Below, in pieces: positions 26,225-35,023 of a stretch of DNA of 64,000 nt. The notes under the pieces were generated by a model. The model made no database searches, was not told the DNA's origin, and saw nothing but the letters and a program-made list of their open reading frames with translations. Within the stretch, counting starts at the first letter, position 1, and each line of letters begins with the position of its first letter. Position numbers and translations under genes: made by a program. The stretch is from the NCBI RefSeq assembly GCF_018863195.1, contig NZ_JAHKRT010000009.1:104574-168573 (forward strand), in the 5' to 3' direction. The stretch is from Sphingomonas quercus. Lineage in GTDB: Bacteria; Pseudomonadota; Alphaproteobacteria; Sphingomonadales; Sphingomonadaceae.

Positions 26225-27673
26225 ATGCGTCCCATCCTTCCCCTCCTTTCCCTCGCGATCATGCTCGGCGGCTGCACCGTCGGCCGCGACTATGCCGGCC
26301 CGCCGGCGGCCGCTCCCAAGGCGGCGGGCGGGGCGGGCTTCGTCCGCGCCGACGAGGGCCAGTTCACGCCTGAGGCGCCCGCCGCCCGCTGGTGGGAGGC
26401 GCTGGGCGATCCGGCGCTCGACGCGCTGGTCGTCAAGGCGCTCGCCGCCAACCCTGATCTCGCCACCGCCCGCGCCCGCCTGCGCCAGGCCCGCGCGACC
26501 TTTCGCGTCGAGAAGGCGAACGGCATGCCTTCGGTCAGCGCATCCGCGCTTTACGCCCACGCGCGCATTCCGGGCTTCGACTTCGGCGGCGACGACAATG
26601 GCGACAGCGGGGACAGCGACGGCGGCGGCACCAGCAATCTCAACCTCTACAATCTCGGCTTCGACGCGAGCTGGGAAATCGACCTGTTCGGCGGCCGTCG
26701 CCGCACCGTCGAGGCGGCGCGCGCCTCGGCCGAAGCGGCGGAGGCGAGCCTCGCCGACGCGCAGGTCAGCCTTTCGGCCGATGTCGCGCAAGCCTATGTC
26801 AATCTGCGCGACCGGCAGACCCGCATCGCGCTCAACAACGCGTCGGTGGCGATGCAGGAGCAGATGCTGGCGCTGAGCCGGCAGCGGCTCGATCGCGGCA
26901 CCGCGTCCCGGCTGGACGTGACCCGACTGGAAGGCCAGCTGGACACCACCCGCGCCCAGATCGTGCCGCTCAACGCCGAGCGCGACGCCTATCTGAACCA
27001 GCTCGCCATCCTCACCGGCGAGGAACCCGGCGCCCTCGACGCCACGCTCGGCGCGGAGGGCAAGCTGCCGCTGCCGCCGGCGACGGTCGCGATCGGCGAT
27101 CCGGCGACGATGCTTCGCCGTCGGCCGGACATCCGCGCCGCCGAACGCACGCTCGCCAGCGACACCGCCAGAATCGGCGCGGTCGAGGCGGCGCGCTTCC
27201 CCAAGCTCAGCTTCATGGGGCTGATCGGCATCGGCGGCACCTCGTTGAGCGCGCTCAGCCATCTCGACGATTTCGCGGCGATCGCCGCGCCACAGCTCAG
27301 CTGGAGCTTCCTCGACTTCGGCCGCGCCAGGGCGAATATCGAAAAGGCCGAGGGTGTGCGCGACGAGGCTGAGGCACGCTATCGCGCCGCCGTGCTCGCC
27401 GCCCTGCGCGACGCCGAAAGCGCGCTGTCGCGTTTCCGCTATCGCCGGGTCGAGGTGGCGACATTCGCGCGCGCCAAGGCCTCCGCCGACGAGGCGGTGC
27501 GACTGTCGGCCGAGCGCTACAAGGCCGGCACGACGACGCTGATCGACCTGCTCGACGCGCAGCGCCAGCAGGTCGCCGCGGCGCAGAGCCTGTCGCTCGC
27601 CGAGGCAGGGCTGGCGGGCGACTTCGTCGCGATCCAGAAGGCGCTCGGGCTCGGCTGGAGCGATGCCGGCTAG
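26225..27673 (+). CDS. Outer-membrane efflux lipoprotein (NodT/OprM type)
   Basis: 482 residues. A lipoprotein signal with Cys17 (LAIMLGGC) starts the protein at 26225; the same frame is open further upstream through emrB, which is a coincidence of base composition. Two OEP repeats are present: the first includes NPDLATARARLRQARATFRV and WEIDLFGGRRR, the second LRRRPDIRAAERTLAS and LIDLLDAQRQQVAAAQ. It is the exit duct for the EmrAB-type pump, 8 bp behind the pump gene. An acidic DDNGDSGDSDGGG insertion near residue 120 is unusual. Confidence 0.9.
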   Translation: MRPILPLLSLAIMLGGCTVGRDYAGPPAAAPKAAGGAGFVRADEGQFTPEAPAARWWEALGDPALDALVVKALAANPDLATARARLRQARATFRVEKANGMPSVSASALYAHARIPGFDFGGDDNGDSGDSDGGGTSNLNLYNLGFDASWEIDLFGGRRRTVEAARASAEAAEASLADAQVSLSADVAQAYVNLRDRQTRIALNNASVAMQEQMLALSRQRLDRGTASRLDVTRLEGQLDTTRAQIVPLNAERDAYLNQLAILTGEEPGALDATLGAEGKLPLPPATVAIGDPATMLRRRPDIRAAERTLASDTARIGAVEAARFPKLSFMGLIGIGGTSLSALSHLDDFAAIAAPQLSWSFLDFGRARANIEKAEGVRDEAEARYRAAVLAALRDAESALSRFRYRRVEVATFARAKASADEAVRLSAERYKAGTTTLIDLLDAQRQQVAAAQSLSLAEAGLAGDFVAIQKALGLGWSDAG

Positions 27674-27676
27674 GGC

Positions 27677-28150
27677 CTAGGGCAGCGGCACATGGCAGAT
27701 CATCAGCGCCTTGGCGATCAGCCCCCCGGCATCGTCATAATCGAAGGTCTGGTCGAGCCGCGCGCCTGAGCGCGCGGTGGTGCGGATCGAGACGCGGCGG
27801 CTCTCCATCAGCCCCTTGATGAAGCCGGTTGCCCTGGTCGGCGCTTCGCCGGCCTGGGCCTGCGCCTTCCACGAATACCAGCGCACGGTTTCCGCGGACT
27901 TGCCCTCGAACCGATAGGTGACGGGGTGGCCGCCGGTGAGCAGCCCTGGCCGGGAGGCACCAAGCTGGACCGGGAAGCGGATGATCACCTCAGGGCGATA
28001 GGATTTGCCGCCGTCGCAGCCGACCGCGATGTGATTCCTGCTATCGCCGATCACCGCCCAGGCACTGGGGCGGTCGGTGATCGGATCGGTGCCCTGGACC
28101 AGCCGCACCGGCGATTGCGCGGCGGCGAGCAGCAACATGGCGAGCGCCAT
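27677..28150 (-). CDS. Hypothetical secreted protein
   Basis: 157 residues. The N-terminus MALAMLLLAAAQSP looks like a short signal peptide, and AGGAGGTCGACGCCG precedes the start. The rest is a beta-rich sequence with two Cys (VGCDGGKSYRP and MICHVPLP) that could form a disulfide. I recognise no family. It is convergent with the efflux operon (4 bp between stops) and lies downstream of the ampR-like gene on the same strand, so it may be co-transcribed with that gene. Confidence 0.55.
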   Translation of the reverse strand: MALAMLLLAAAQSPVRLVQGTDPITDRPSAWAVIGDSRNHIAVGCDGGKSYRPEVIIRFPVQLGASRPGLLTGGHPVTYRFEGKSAETVRWYSWKAQAQAGEAPTRATGFIKGLMESRRVSIRTTARSGARLDQTFDYDDAGGLIAKALMICHVPLP

Positions 28151-28181
28151 CGGCGTCGACCTCCTGAGGATGCAGGCCCTG

Positions 28182-29057
28182 TCATTCCGCTAGCGCAACG
28201 GTTTCCGAGAGCCAAGCCCGGAACGCTGCCATCGCCGCATTGTCCGGCCGCGACATCAGGCGGGTGAGCCAGTAGCGCCCTGTCGCCACCTCGATCGCAA
28301 ACGGGCGGACGAGGCGATCGGCGGCAAGCTCCCTGGCGAACATCGTCGCCGGCGCCAGCGCGACGCCGAGGCCCGTGGCGGCCGCGACCGCCATCGGCAT
28401 CGAACTGTCGAACACCGGGCCGCGCAGTGGCGGGCAGTGGGCTCCGGCCGCGGCGAACCAGCGCGGCCACTCATCCGCGCGATAGGAGCGCAGCAGCGTC
28501 ACCCGCGCCAGATCGGCGGGATCGGCGAGACGCGCGGCGACGGCCGGGGCACAGAGCGGGGTGAGCGGGGCGGGGAGGACCGGCTCGGCATGGGTCCCCT
28601 GCCAGGCGCCGTCGCCGAAGCGGATGGAGAGATCCAGCCCTTCTCCCGCGAGATCGACGCGGTTGTTGTTGGTCATCACCCGCAGATCGACCTGCGGATG
28701 GACGCGGGCGAAATCGGGGAGACGCTCAAGCAGCCAGCCGGCGGCGAAAGTGCCGACCACGCCGAGGGTCAGCACCTCGCGGTACCGGCCTTCCGCATAG
28801 CGATCGAGTGTCGCCGCCACCCGGTCGAACGCGTCCGCCAGCACCGGCACCAGCGCCAGCCCCTCGTCGGTCAGCGCCAGACCGCGCGGCAGGCGCCGGA
28901 ACAGCGGCACGCCGAGCCGGCGTTCGAGCTGGGCGACCTGATGGCTGACTGCCCCCTGGCTGACGCACAGCTCCACGCCGGCGCGGGTGAAGTTGAGGTG
29001 GCGCGCCGCAGCCTCGAAGGCGCGCAGCGCGTTGAGCGGCAGGTGCGGACGATCCAT
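28182..29057 (-). CDS. ampR: AmpR-like LysR-family regulator
   Basis: 291 residues, the exact length of classical AmpR. The N-terminus RPHLPLNALRAFEAAARHLN, then ELCVSQGAVSHQVAQLERRL and LFRRLPRGLALTDEG, is very close to the AmpR/GcvA subgroup. The ATG at 29057 was chosen over 29081 because it gives the canonical AmpR start and leaves the T-N11-A operator outside the coding region. It is divergent from a metallo-beta-lactamase, so it probably induces that gene in response to cell-wall fragments. Assignment to AmpR rather than GcvA rests on this context. Confidence 0.72.
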   Translation of the reverse strand: MDRPHLPLNALRAFEAAARHLNFTRAGVELCVSQGAVSHQVAQLERRLGVPLFRRLPRGLALTDEGLALVPVLADAFDRVAATLDRYAEGRYREVLTLGVVGTFAAGWLLERLPDFARVHPQVDLRVMTNNNRVDLAGEGLDLSIRFGDGAWQGTHAEPVLPAPLTPLCAPAVAARLADPADLARVTLLRSYRADEWPRWFAAAGAHCPPLRGPVFDSSMPMAVAAATGLGVALAPATMFARELAADRLVRPFAIEVATGRYWLTRLMSRPDNAAMAAFRAWLSETVALAE

Positions 29058-29064
29058 CGGCCCG

Positions 29065-29083
29065 CCATGAGCTTTGCTCATGG
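29065..29083. promoter_or_regulatory. AmpR-type operator: T-N11-A dyad CCATGAGC-TTT-GCTCATGG
   Basis: This is a perfect 8-bp inverted repeat with a 3-base centre and contains T-N11-A (68 to 80), the LysR-family recognition pattern. It lies 8 bp upstream of the ampR-like start and 80 bp upstream of the beta-lactamase start. A TAAGAT at 29095-29100 could be the -10 of the lactamase promoter. Confidence 0.6.
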
Positions 29084-29162
29084 CTCTGTCGAGATAAGAT
29101 GCTTTGTGCGGGCGCCGCCGCCGCCCCATCCTCGCCCCCGGTTCGGCAAGGGAGGGTGACGG

Positions 29163-30071
29163 ATGAAGCCTGCAATGTTGGCGCTTACGGCGATATGCAG
29201 CGGTGCCGCGGCGGTTGCCCAAGGGCCGGTCGACCCGCTGACCCGGCCGATCGAGCCGGACTATGCCGCCCGCTGGCTGGGCGAGCAGGCGCCGGTAAAG
29301 GTCTATGGCAATAGCTATATTGTGGGCTTTGCGGGGCTGAATGTCGCGCTGATCCGGACGGCGGCGGGATTGATCCTGATCGACGCCGCCGTGCCGCAGG
29401 CCGTGCCCGCGCTGGAGGCGAATATCCGCAAGCTCGGCTTCCGGGTCGAGGACATCAGGCTCATTCTCAGCACCGAGCCCCATTGGGATCATGCCGGCGG
29501 TCTTGCCGCCGTGGCCCGTGACAGCAGAGCGACGGTCGTCGCCAGCAGCGCCGGCGCGGCGGCGCTTCGCGTCGGACATAATGACGCATCCGACCCGCAA
29601 TCGGGCGAGATCATCGATTTCCCTGGCGTCAGGCGGCTGCGCATCGTCCGCGATGGCGAGGTGATCCGGCTCGGCGGAGTGGCCGTCACCGCTCGTGCCA
29701 CTCCCGGCCACACCGCCGGCAGCATGAGCTGGACATGGCGTTCCTGCGAGGCCGGCCGCTGCCTGAACATGGTGTTCGCCTCCAGCCTCAACCCGGTTTC
29801 GAGAGAGGGCTATCGCTTCTCCGATCCGGCGCATCGCGCAGTGGTCGAAAGCTACCGGCGCAGCTTCCAGGTGATGCGGGCGTTGCCGTGTGACGTGCTG
29901 CTATCCTCGCATCCGGACCAATCCGGGGGCGACCTCCGCCATGCCCGGCTGGCGACGCGGCCCGAGACGAATCCGTTCGTCGATGCCCGAGCCTGCCGCG
30001 CTTATGCCGGGCGCTTCGCGGCGGCGCTCGCAGACCGGCTGGCCAGGGAGGGGTCCTCCTTGGGTCGATAG
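29163..30071 (+). CDS. Subclass B3 metallo-beta-lactamase with Glu at position 116
   Basis: 302 residues with a signal peptide ending near AAAVAQG. The MBL motif reads TEPHWDHAGG (residues 104-113): H107, D109 and H110 are present, but the first metal histidine (standard number 116) is Glu105. H183 (PGHTAG) and H250 (SSHPDQ) complete zinc sites 1 and 2. Residues such as GLILIDAAVPQ and the overall length fit subclass B3. Replacement at 116 is known in B3 variants (Gln in GOB enzymes, Glu in a smaller group). It should hydrolyse beta-lactams in the periplasm; zinc stoichiometry may differ. Divergent ampR-like gene. Confidence 0.85.
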   Translation: MKPAMLALTAICSGAAAVAQGPVDPLTRPIEPDYAARWLGEQAPVKVYGNSYIVGFAGLNVALIRTAAGLILIDAAVPQAVPALEANIRKLGFRVEDIRLILSTEPHWDHAGGLAAVARDSRATVVASSAGAAALRVGHNDASDPQSGEIIDFPGVRRLRIVRDGEVIRLGGVAVTARATPGHTAGSMSWTWRSCEAGRCLNMVFASSLNPVSREGYRFSDPAHRAVVESYRRSFQVMRALPCDVLLSSHPDQSGGDLRHARLATRPETNPFVDARACRAYAGRFAAALADRLAREGSSLGR

Positions 30072-30079
30072 GATTCAGC

Positions 30080-31207
30080 CTAGGCGACGAAGGGGAGGCG
30101 GATCACGGCGCGGAAGCCCTCATCGGTCGGGCCGGTCTCCAGCCGCGCGGCACTGCCGTAGCGATTGGCGAGGCGCTGGCGGATATTGGCAAGGCCGATG
30201 CCGGTGCGGGGCCGGGCATGTCCTTCCTGGCCCTCTTCCGGCGCGGCCACAGGGTCGCCGTCGCGCCGGGCGACGCTGTTGCATACGCCGAGCACGAGCA
30301 TGTCCGCCTCACGCAACGCCGTCACCCGCACCGTCGCCCGGCCGCGGGCCAGCGACACGCCATGCTTGATCGCATTCTCGACGAGAGGCTGGAGGATGAA
30401 ATTGGGGACCTGCGCCTCGGACACGTCCGGCGCGGTGTCGATGTCGATGTCCAGATCGTCGCCGAAGCGCGCCGCCTCGATGCCGAGATAGGCGTCGATG
30501 CTGTCGATCTCCTGCGCGAGCGGCACGTCGGCGGTCGGATCGGAATAGAGCGAGCCGCGCAGAAACTCGCACAGCCGGTCGATCATGCGATCGGCCTCGG
30601 CCTTGCGGTTGGAGAGGACGAGGCTGGAGATGGAATTGAGCGTGTTGAACATGAAATGCGGGTTGAGCTGCAGCCGCAACACTGCCGCCTCGGCGCGGGC
30701 GGCGGCGGCCTCGGCCGAGGCGGCGCGGGCCGCCGTCACCTCCGCCGCGCCGCTGACCCGCGTCGCCCACAGCAAGGTGAGGGCAAGGCAGAAGGTCCAC
30801 AGATACATAATGCCGATGGTGGCCAGCCGCTGCGGATCGAACACCAGCGCCCAGGCCTGCCATTCGGGCAGGATCACCGTCGCCACCCAGCGCATCCAGT
30901 AGAGATCGAAAAAGGACTGGACGGCGGCGGCGGCGAGGATCGCGGCCACCAGCAGCGGCCAGCGCAGCCCCGGCGGGCGGGCCAGCATCTCGAGGCGCAG
31001 CCGGTCAAGGGCCAGCGTCAGCCCCACGCCCAGCGCGAACATCGGCGGGGAGAAGACGAAGGTCAGGCCGGGCGCGCTATGTCCGCTGAGGAACGCAAAG
31101 AGATCGACCAGCACATAGCCGAAGCCCCAGATCACCACAGCCGGCATCAGGGCGGTATGGCTGAACCCGGCGCGCAGCCGATCGAGCATCGTCCCGCCGC
31201 CGCTCAC
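30080..31207 (-). CDS. LytS/YehU-type sensor histidine kinase
   Basis: 375 residues. About five hydrophobic helices fill residues 20-155, then a coiled segment rich in Ala/Glu, then the His_kinase domain with the phosphoacceptor His184 in LQLNPHFMFNTLNSIS. The ATPase domain contains LVENAIKHG and GIGLANIRQRL. Such kinases normally pair with a LytTR response regulator, but none is adjacent. Its start overlaps the stop of the SNase-like gene by ATGA (31204-31207). Confidence 0.88.
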   Translation of the reverse strand: MSGGGTMLDRLRAGFSHTALMPAVVIWGFGYVLVDLFAFLSGHSAPGLTFVFSPPMFALGVGLTLALDRLRLEMLARPPGLRWPLLVAAILAAAAVQSFFDLYWMRWVATVILPEWQAWALVFDPQRLATIGIMYLWTFCLALTLLWATRVSGAAEVTAARAASAEAAAARAEAAVLRLQLNPHFMFNTLNSISSLVLSNRKAEADRMIDRLCEFLRGSLYSDPTADVPLAQEIDSIDAYLGIEAARFGDDLDIDIDTAPDVSEAQVPNFILQPLVENAIKHGVSLARGRATVRVTALREADMLVLGVCNSVARRDGDPVAAPEEGQEGHARPRTGIGLANIRQRLANRYGSAARLETGPTDEGFRAVIRLPFVA

Positions 31208-31725
31208 GTCTTGCCGGGCGGCAGGCAGGCGAGCAGGCTGCCTTCCGGGTCATATTCGGCCCAGCGCATCGCCGTGCCGCTGCGGAGCATCTCGCAGCTG
31301 AGGTTGAAGCCCTTCGGGTTGACGCAGGTCGCGTTGACCCGCGAGTAGGACGGCCCGAAGGATGTGCAGGTCAGCTTGCCATAGGCGTAACGCAGCAGCG
31401 CGGCCTTGCCTTCGGCGCCGGTGGCCTTGGGGCAGATATCCGGCCGGCTGCACGAATTGTCGATCTCGCGGGCCTCGATGCCGCGCAGACGCACCTTCAC
31501 CTGCTGCCCGGACTGGTCGCGCTCCGCGCAATTGATCGGGCCGTCGCCGTCATAGACGCTGAGCACGGTGCACGGGAACCGGCTGCCATTGGCGGTGTCG
31601 ACCCTTTCGGGCGACAGGTCGAACAGCGCGCTCGCGCCGATGAAGGCCAGGGCGGCGATGATGATGCCGCCGACGACAAGTCCGCCAAGGCCGAACTTCC
31701 GCCGCAACCGCCCCCAGATGCCCAT
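31204..31725 (-). CDS. Membrane-anchored staphylococcal-nuclease-like (SNase) protein
   Basis: 173 residues. One N-terminal membrane helix (GGLVVGGIIIAALAFIGASA, about 15-34) precedes a thermonuclease-like domain with VYDGDGPINCAERD and VKVRLRGIEAREID, matching the SNase metal-site strand and the arginine/glutamate catalytic pattern. Several cysteines suggest an oxidised periplasmic location. Nuclease activity is not certain because many SNase homologues have lost residues. The ATG at 31725 follows GAGGGGGATAAGACC and is coupled to the downstream kinase. Confidence 0.7.
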   Translation of the reverse strand: MGIWGRLRRKFGLGGLVVGGIIIAALAFIGASALFDLSPERVDTANGSRFPCTVLSVYDGDGPINCAERDQSGQQVKVRLRGIEAREIDNSCSRPDICPKATGAEGKAALLRYAYGKLTCTSFGPSYSRVNATCVNPKGFNLSCEMLRSGTAMRWAEYDPEGSLLACLPPGKT

Positions 31726-31853
31726 GGTCTTATCCCCCTCAACCCCTTGTGCGGTGACTGCCATGAGAAGCCCCCTGCCGCAACGACCCTTCGCCCGCGA
31801 CACGGCGCGAAAAGCCCCCGGGGCGGCATGATATCATCGTCGAGGGGGGCGGT

Positions 31854-34481
31854 TCAGGCGGCGAGAAGGGGCGTCGTCGGATGCGGCGGCGCTGCGGCGG
31901 GGCCGGCGATGATCCCCTCCTCATCGAGCGGGGTGTCGAGCGAGCGGGGGTTGCCGATCAGCCGGTTGAGGTCGTGGAGGGCGCGCACCAGGCCCAGCCC
32001 GCGCGGCGCGGCGATATAGCGCGGCTCCCAGGAGGGGGCGAACTTCTCCTTGTAGGCACGCAACCCGCGGAAGCCGTAGAAGCGCTCGCCGTGGCGGAAG
32101 ATCGTCGCTGCCGCCTTGACCCACAGCGGCGACAGGCGATGCGCCTCCATTCCCGACAGCGGCGCCAGCCCGAGCGAGAAGCGCGCATAGCCCTGATCCT
32201 TGCCCCACAGGATCAGGCTGGCGAAGAGGAAGTCCATCACGCCCGGCGGCGACCCGGCGCCGTGGCGCATCAGGTCGACGGACAGTTCGCGGCGGTTCGC
32301 CGTCTTCCAGACATTCGCGAATGCGACGATCCGCCCGTCCACACGCACCAGCGCGCAGTCGAAGCGAGCGACGTAATCGGGATCGAACTGCCCGAGGCTG
32401 AAGCCCTTCTCGCGCTGGCCCTTGGCCTCCAGCCATTCCCCGGAGAGCGCGGCCAGCGCCGGCAGGATCGCCGGCACCTCGGCGGCTGGAACGACGGCGA
32501 AGCTTGCGCCCTCCCGCTCCGCGCGGCGCACGGTGTGGCGGATCGAGCGCATCGCCGGGCCCTCCAGCCGGAAATGCTGCACGTCGACAATCGCTTCCTC
32601 GCCATATTTGACGAGCTGCAAGCCCAGGGCGATGGCGATCTCCAGCATGTCGCTGCTGATCTGGTAGAGCATCAGCCGCCCCTGCGCGGCATAGGCCATG
32701 GAGCGGATCGTCCACATCAGCCCGGCCCACGCCTCCCGCGGGCCCACCGGATCGGCCATGACGATCCAGCTCGAACCGCGGATCTGGTACATCAGGAAGG
32801 CGTCGCCCGCGGGGGAGAAGAGGAAGCGCTTGTCACCGGTCAGCGCCAGCATCGCGTCGGTGCGGCCGGCGGTGTCGAGCACCGCCAGGAGAGGCTGCGG
32901 CAGCGCGGTGGCCCGGGCACGGGGCGCAGCCGGCGCGAACAGCCGCCACAAGGCCGCGCCGGCGAGGACTACCGCTGCGCCGAGACTGGCGCGCAGATAG
33001 CGCGAGGCATCGCCGTGCAACGCGAAATCCCACCACAGGCTGTTCTGGTAGAGGACGTGCTTGTAGGAAAACAGCCCGACCCACAGGCTGAGCGCGCCGA
33101 CCGCCGTCACGCAGGCGAACCAGACCGGCGTGAAGGCGCGCGCGGTGAAGGCGGTGGTCCGGTAGAATGCCGGGCTGGTCCATTGCAGCAGGCCGGCGAC
33201 GGCGAGGCACATGATCGCCTCCTCATAGTCGATGCCTTTGGCCAGCGAGAAGATCGCGCCCGCCAGCAGCAGCGCTCGCGCCGAGACGAAGGCGCCGTCC
33301 AGCCGCCGATAGAGACCGGGCGCCAGCAGCAGCAGGCAGGTGCCGGCGAGGCTCGCGGCGAGATGCGACGCCTCGATGAACGGCAGGGGGAGGATGCTGT
33401 GCAGATCCTTGAGCCGCGCCGGCACCCCCGGCGTCGAGCCGGAGAGCAGTAGCAGCGTGCCGCTGAGGAAGGCGGCGGCGCTCATCAGCAGCGGCGCGAT
33501 GCCGTTCGCCACCACCCGCACCCCGGCGATGGCGCGGGCGAGGCGGCGCTCGCGCCCCTCGTGCAGGCCGAGCGCAGCGATGCCGAGCGCCAGCGGCACG
33601 ACATAATAGATCAGCCGATAGGCGATCAGGGCGGCTGCCAGCGCCGGCCGGTCCGCCGGCACGGTGGCGATGACCACCGCCTCGAACACGCCCAGGCCGC
33701 CGGGCACATGGGTCACCAGGGCGGCGATGATGCCGAGCGCATAGGCGAGGATGAACGTCGGCAGCAACGCCGGCGCGGCGCCGCGGATGAGCACGAACAA
33801 GGCGGCCGCGGCGCAGGCAAGATCGATGGCGGCGATGGCGATCTGGGCCGCGGCCTGAGCGGCGCCGGGAAGGGGCAGGCGGACCCCGAACAACCGCGCT
33901 TCACCCGGCCCGAGCGCGCAGAACAGGACCAGCGCAGCGGTCGCGGCGATGATCGCGAGCCCGGTGACATGCGCGGCGTCGGCGCCCAGCGCCAGCCCGG
34001 CGAGCGACAGCGGCCCCTGATGGCCGGCCAGCGCCGCGCCGGTCACCGCCAGCACGCCCATCCAGAAGGTGGCCGAGGCGATCACCACGATCCGCGCCAC
34101 CTCGCCGGCGTCGAGGCCGGCGCTGCTGTAGATGCGGTAGCGGGCCGATCCCCCGGTGATCGGCGACAGGCCGAGATTGTGGCTGATCGTGTAGCTGGTG
34201 AAGGAGGCGAGCGCCGCCGTCCGCCACGGCAGCGGGCGGCCGATGATGCGCAGGGCCAGCGCGTCATAGAGGGTCAGCGCCAGATAACTCGCCGCAGTCA
34301 GCGCGAAGGCGAGCAGCACTTGGCCCGGCGCGATGGCGTGGAACGCGGCGCGTACATCGTGCAGGCTCAGCCGCTCGGTGAGCTGGTGGAGCGCGGTGAA
34401 GCCGAGGCCGATCATCGCCGCGACCAGCGCGATCGACAGCAACGTCCGGTAGCGGCGGAGCAGACCGAGGACCTCAGCCAT
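31854..34481 (-). CDS. mprF: MprF: phosphatidylglycerol lysyltransferase/flippase
   Basis: 875 residues. The N-terminal ~520 residues form the integral-membrane flippase with about fourteen helices (ITGGSARYRIYSSAGL loop near 110). The C-terminal ~330 residues form the DUF2156 aminoacyl-PG synthase domain (AGLMWTIRSMAYAAQG, FSLGQFDPDYVARFDCALVR, RFSLGLAPLSGMEAHRLSPL). It transfers an amino acid, usually Lys or Ala, from charged tRNA to phosphatidylglycerol and flips the lipid outward, lowering sensitivity to cationic peptides. It overlaps the upstream DUF2147 gene by 8 bp. A VirJ/AcvB-like hydrolase gene lies 3.6 kb away. Confidence 0.92.
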   Translation of the reverse strand: MAEVLGLLRRYRTLLSIALVAAMIGLGFTALHQLTERLSLHDVRAAFHAIAPGQVLLAFALTAASYLALTLYDALALRIIGRPLPWRTAALASFTSYTISHNLGLSPITGGSARYRIYSSAGLDAGEVARIVVIASATFWMGVLAVTGAALAGHQGPLSLAGLALGADAAHVTGLAIIAATAALVLFCALGPGEARLFGVRLPLPGAAQAAAQIAIAAIDLACAAAALFVLIRGAAPALLPTFILAYALGIIAALVTHVPGGLGVFEAVVIATVPADRPALAAALIAYRLIYYVVPLALGIAALGLHEGRERRLARAIAGVRVVANGIAPLLMSAAAFLSGTLLLLSGSTPGVPARLKDLHSILPLPFIEASHLAASLAGTCLLLLAPGLYRRLDGAFVSARALLLAGAIFSLAKGIDYEEAIMCLAVAGLLQWTSPAFYRTTAFTARAFTPVWFACVTAVGALSLWVGLFSYKHVLYQNSLWWDFALHGDASRYLRASLGAAVVLAGAALWRLFAPAAPRARATALPQPLLAVLDTAGRTDAMLALTGDKRFLFSPAGDAFLMYQIRGSSWIVMADPVGPREAWAGLMWTIRSMAYAAQGRLMLYQISSDMLEIAIALGLQLVKYGEEAIVDVQHFRLEGPAMRSIRHTVRRAEREGASFAVVPAAEVPAILPALAALSGEWLEAKGQREKGFSLGQFDPDYVARFDCALVRVDGRIVAFANVWKTANRRELSVDLMRHGAGSPPGVMDFLFASLILWGKDQGYARFSLGLAPLSGMEAHRLSPLWVKAAATIFRHGERFYGFRGLRAYKEKFAPSWEPRYIAAPRGLGLVRALHDLNRLIGNPRSLDTPLDEEGIIAGPAAAPPHPTTPLLAA

Positions 34482-34899
34482 TGGGCAACCGCGCGATGCG
34501 CTGCCAGATCTGGGATTTGCAGATGAAGCCCCCGACCAGGCAGCCCTGCACCTTCATCGCATCGGTGCCGATCTGGGTGATCGTCGAGGCGAAACGATGG
34601 CCGATGTCGGGAATATAGACCGAGCCGGACCAGTGGCCGGCCCCGCGCGGCACATAATCCTCCAGCAGCTCGACGCCGATCAGCCGATCGATGCCGCTGT
34701 CGCGCGCATCGGCCATCGCCTGGCCATCGGCCCAGACGATCCAGCCGCACAGCCGACCCTGGCAATCGCCGGTACGCACCGCGACGGTGCCGCGCGGATT
34801 GAGCCATAGTCCGTCGGTCGGCACGGCGCGCGAGGCCGCTGCCGGCCCGGCGGCGAGCAGCGCGCCCGCGGCGAGGATCGGCAGCATCGTCTTCATCAT
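34474..34899 (-). CDS. Exported DUF2147 protein
   Basis: 141 residues with a signal peptide ending near AAASRAV. DGLWLNPRGTVAVRTGDCQG, LCGWIVWADG and the KVQGCLVGGFICKSQIWQR tail match the DUF2147 family of small periplasmic calycin-like proteins of unknown biochemical role. In the sequence, GHWSGSVYIPDIGHRFAST corresponds to the W-x-G...D...G core. It is translationally coupled to mprF downstream. The start at 34899 follows GAAGGGGGTTCG. Confidence 0.75.
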   Translation of the reverse strand: MMKTMLPILAAGALLAAGPAAASRAVPTDGLWLNPRGTVAVRTGDCQGRLCGWIVWADGQAMADARDSGIDRLIGVELLEDYVPRGAGHWSGSVYIPDIGHRFASTITQIGTDAMKVQGCLVGGFICKSQIWQRIARLPNG

Positions 34900-34983
34900 C
34901 GAACCCCCTTCGGCGCGTCGGGGGCGATTGTTAGCCGCCGCCGGATGGCGCCGCGGTGGTCGGCAAGTAAATTATTGGTAATG

Positions 34984-35012
34984 TCCCGGGGAGGCCGGCG
35001 GCCTCCCCGGGA
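34984..35012 (-). terminator. Terminator hairpin with a 13-bp perfect stem
   Basis: TCCCGGGGAGGCC-GGC-GGCCTCCCCGGGA is a perfect 13-bp stem just downstream of the minus-strand gene ending at 35024, separating it from the DUF2147-mprF unit. In the minus direction a moderately T-rich stretch follows (ACATTACCAATAATTT). Confidence 0.75.
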
Positions 35013-35023
35013 TCAGGCGAGGT

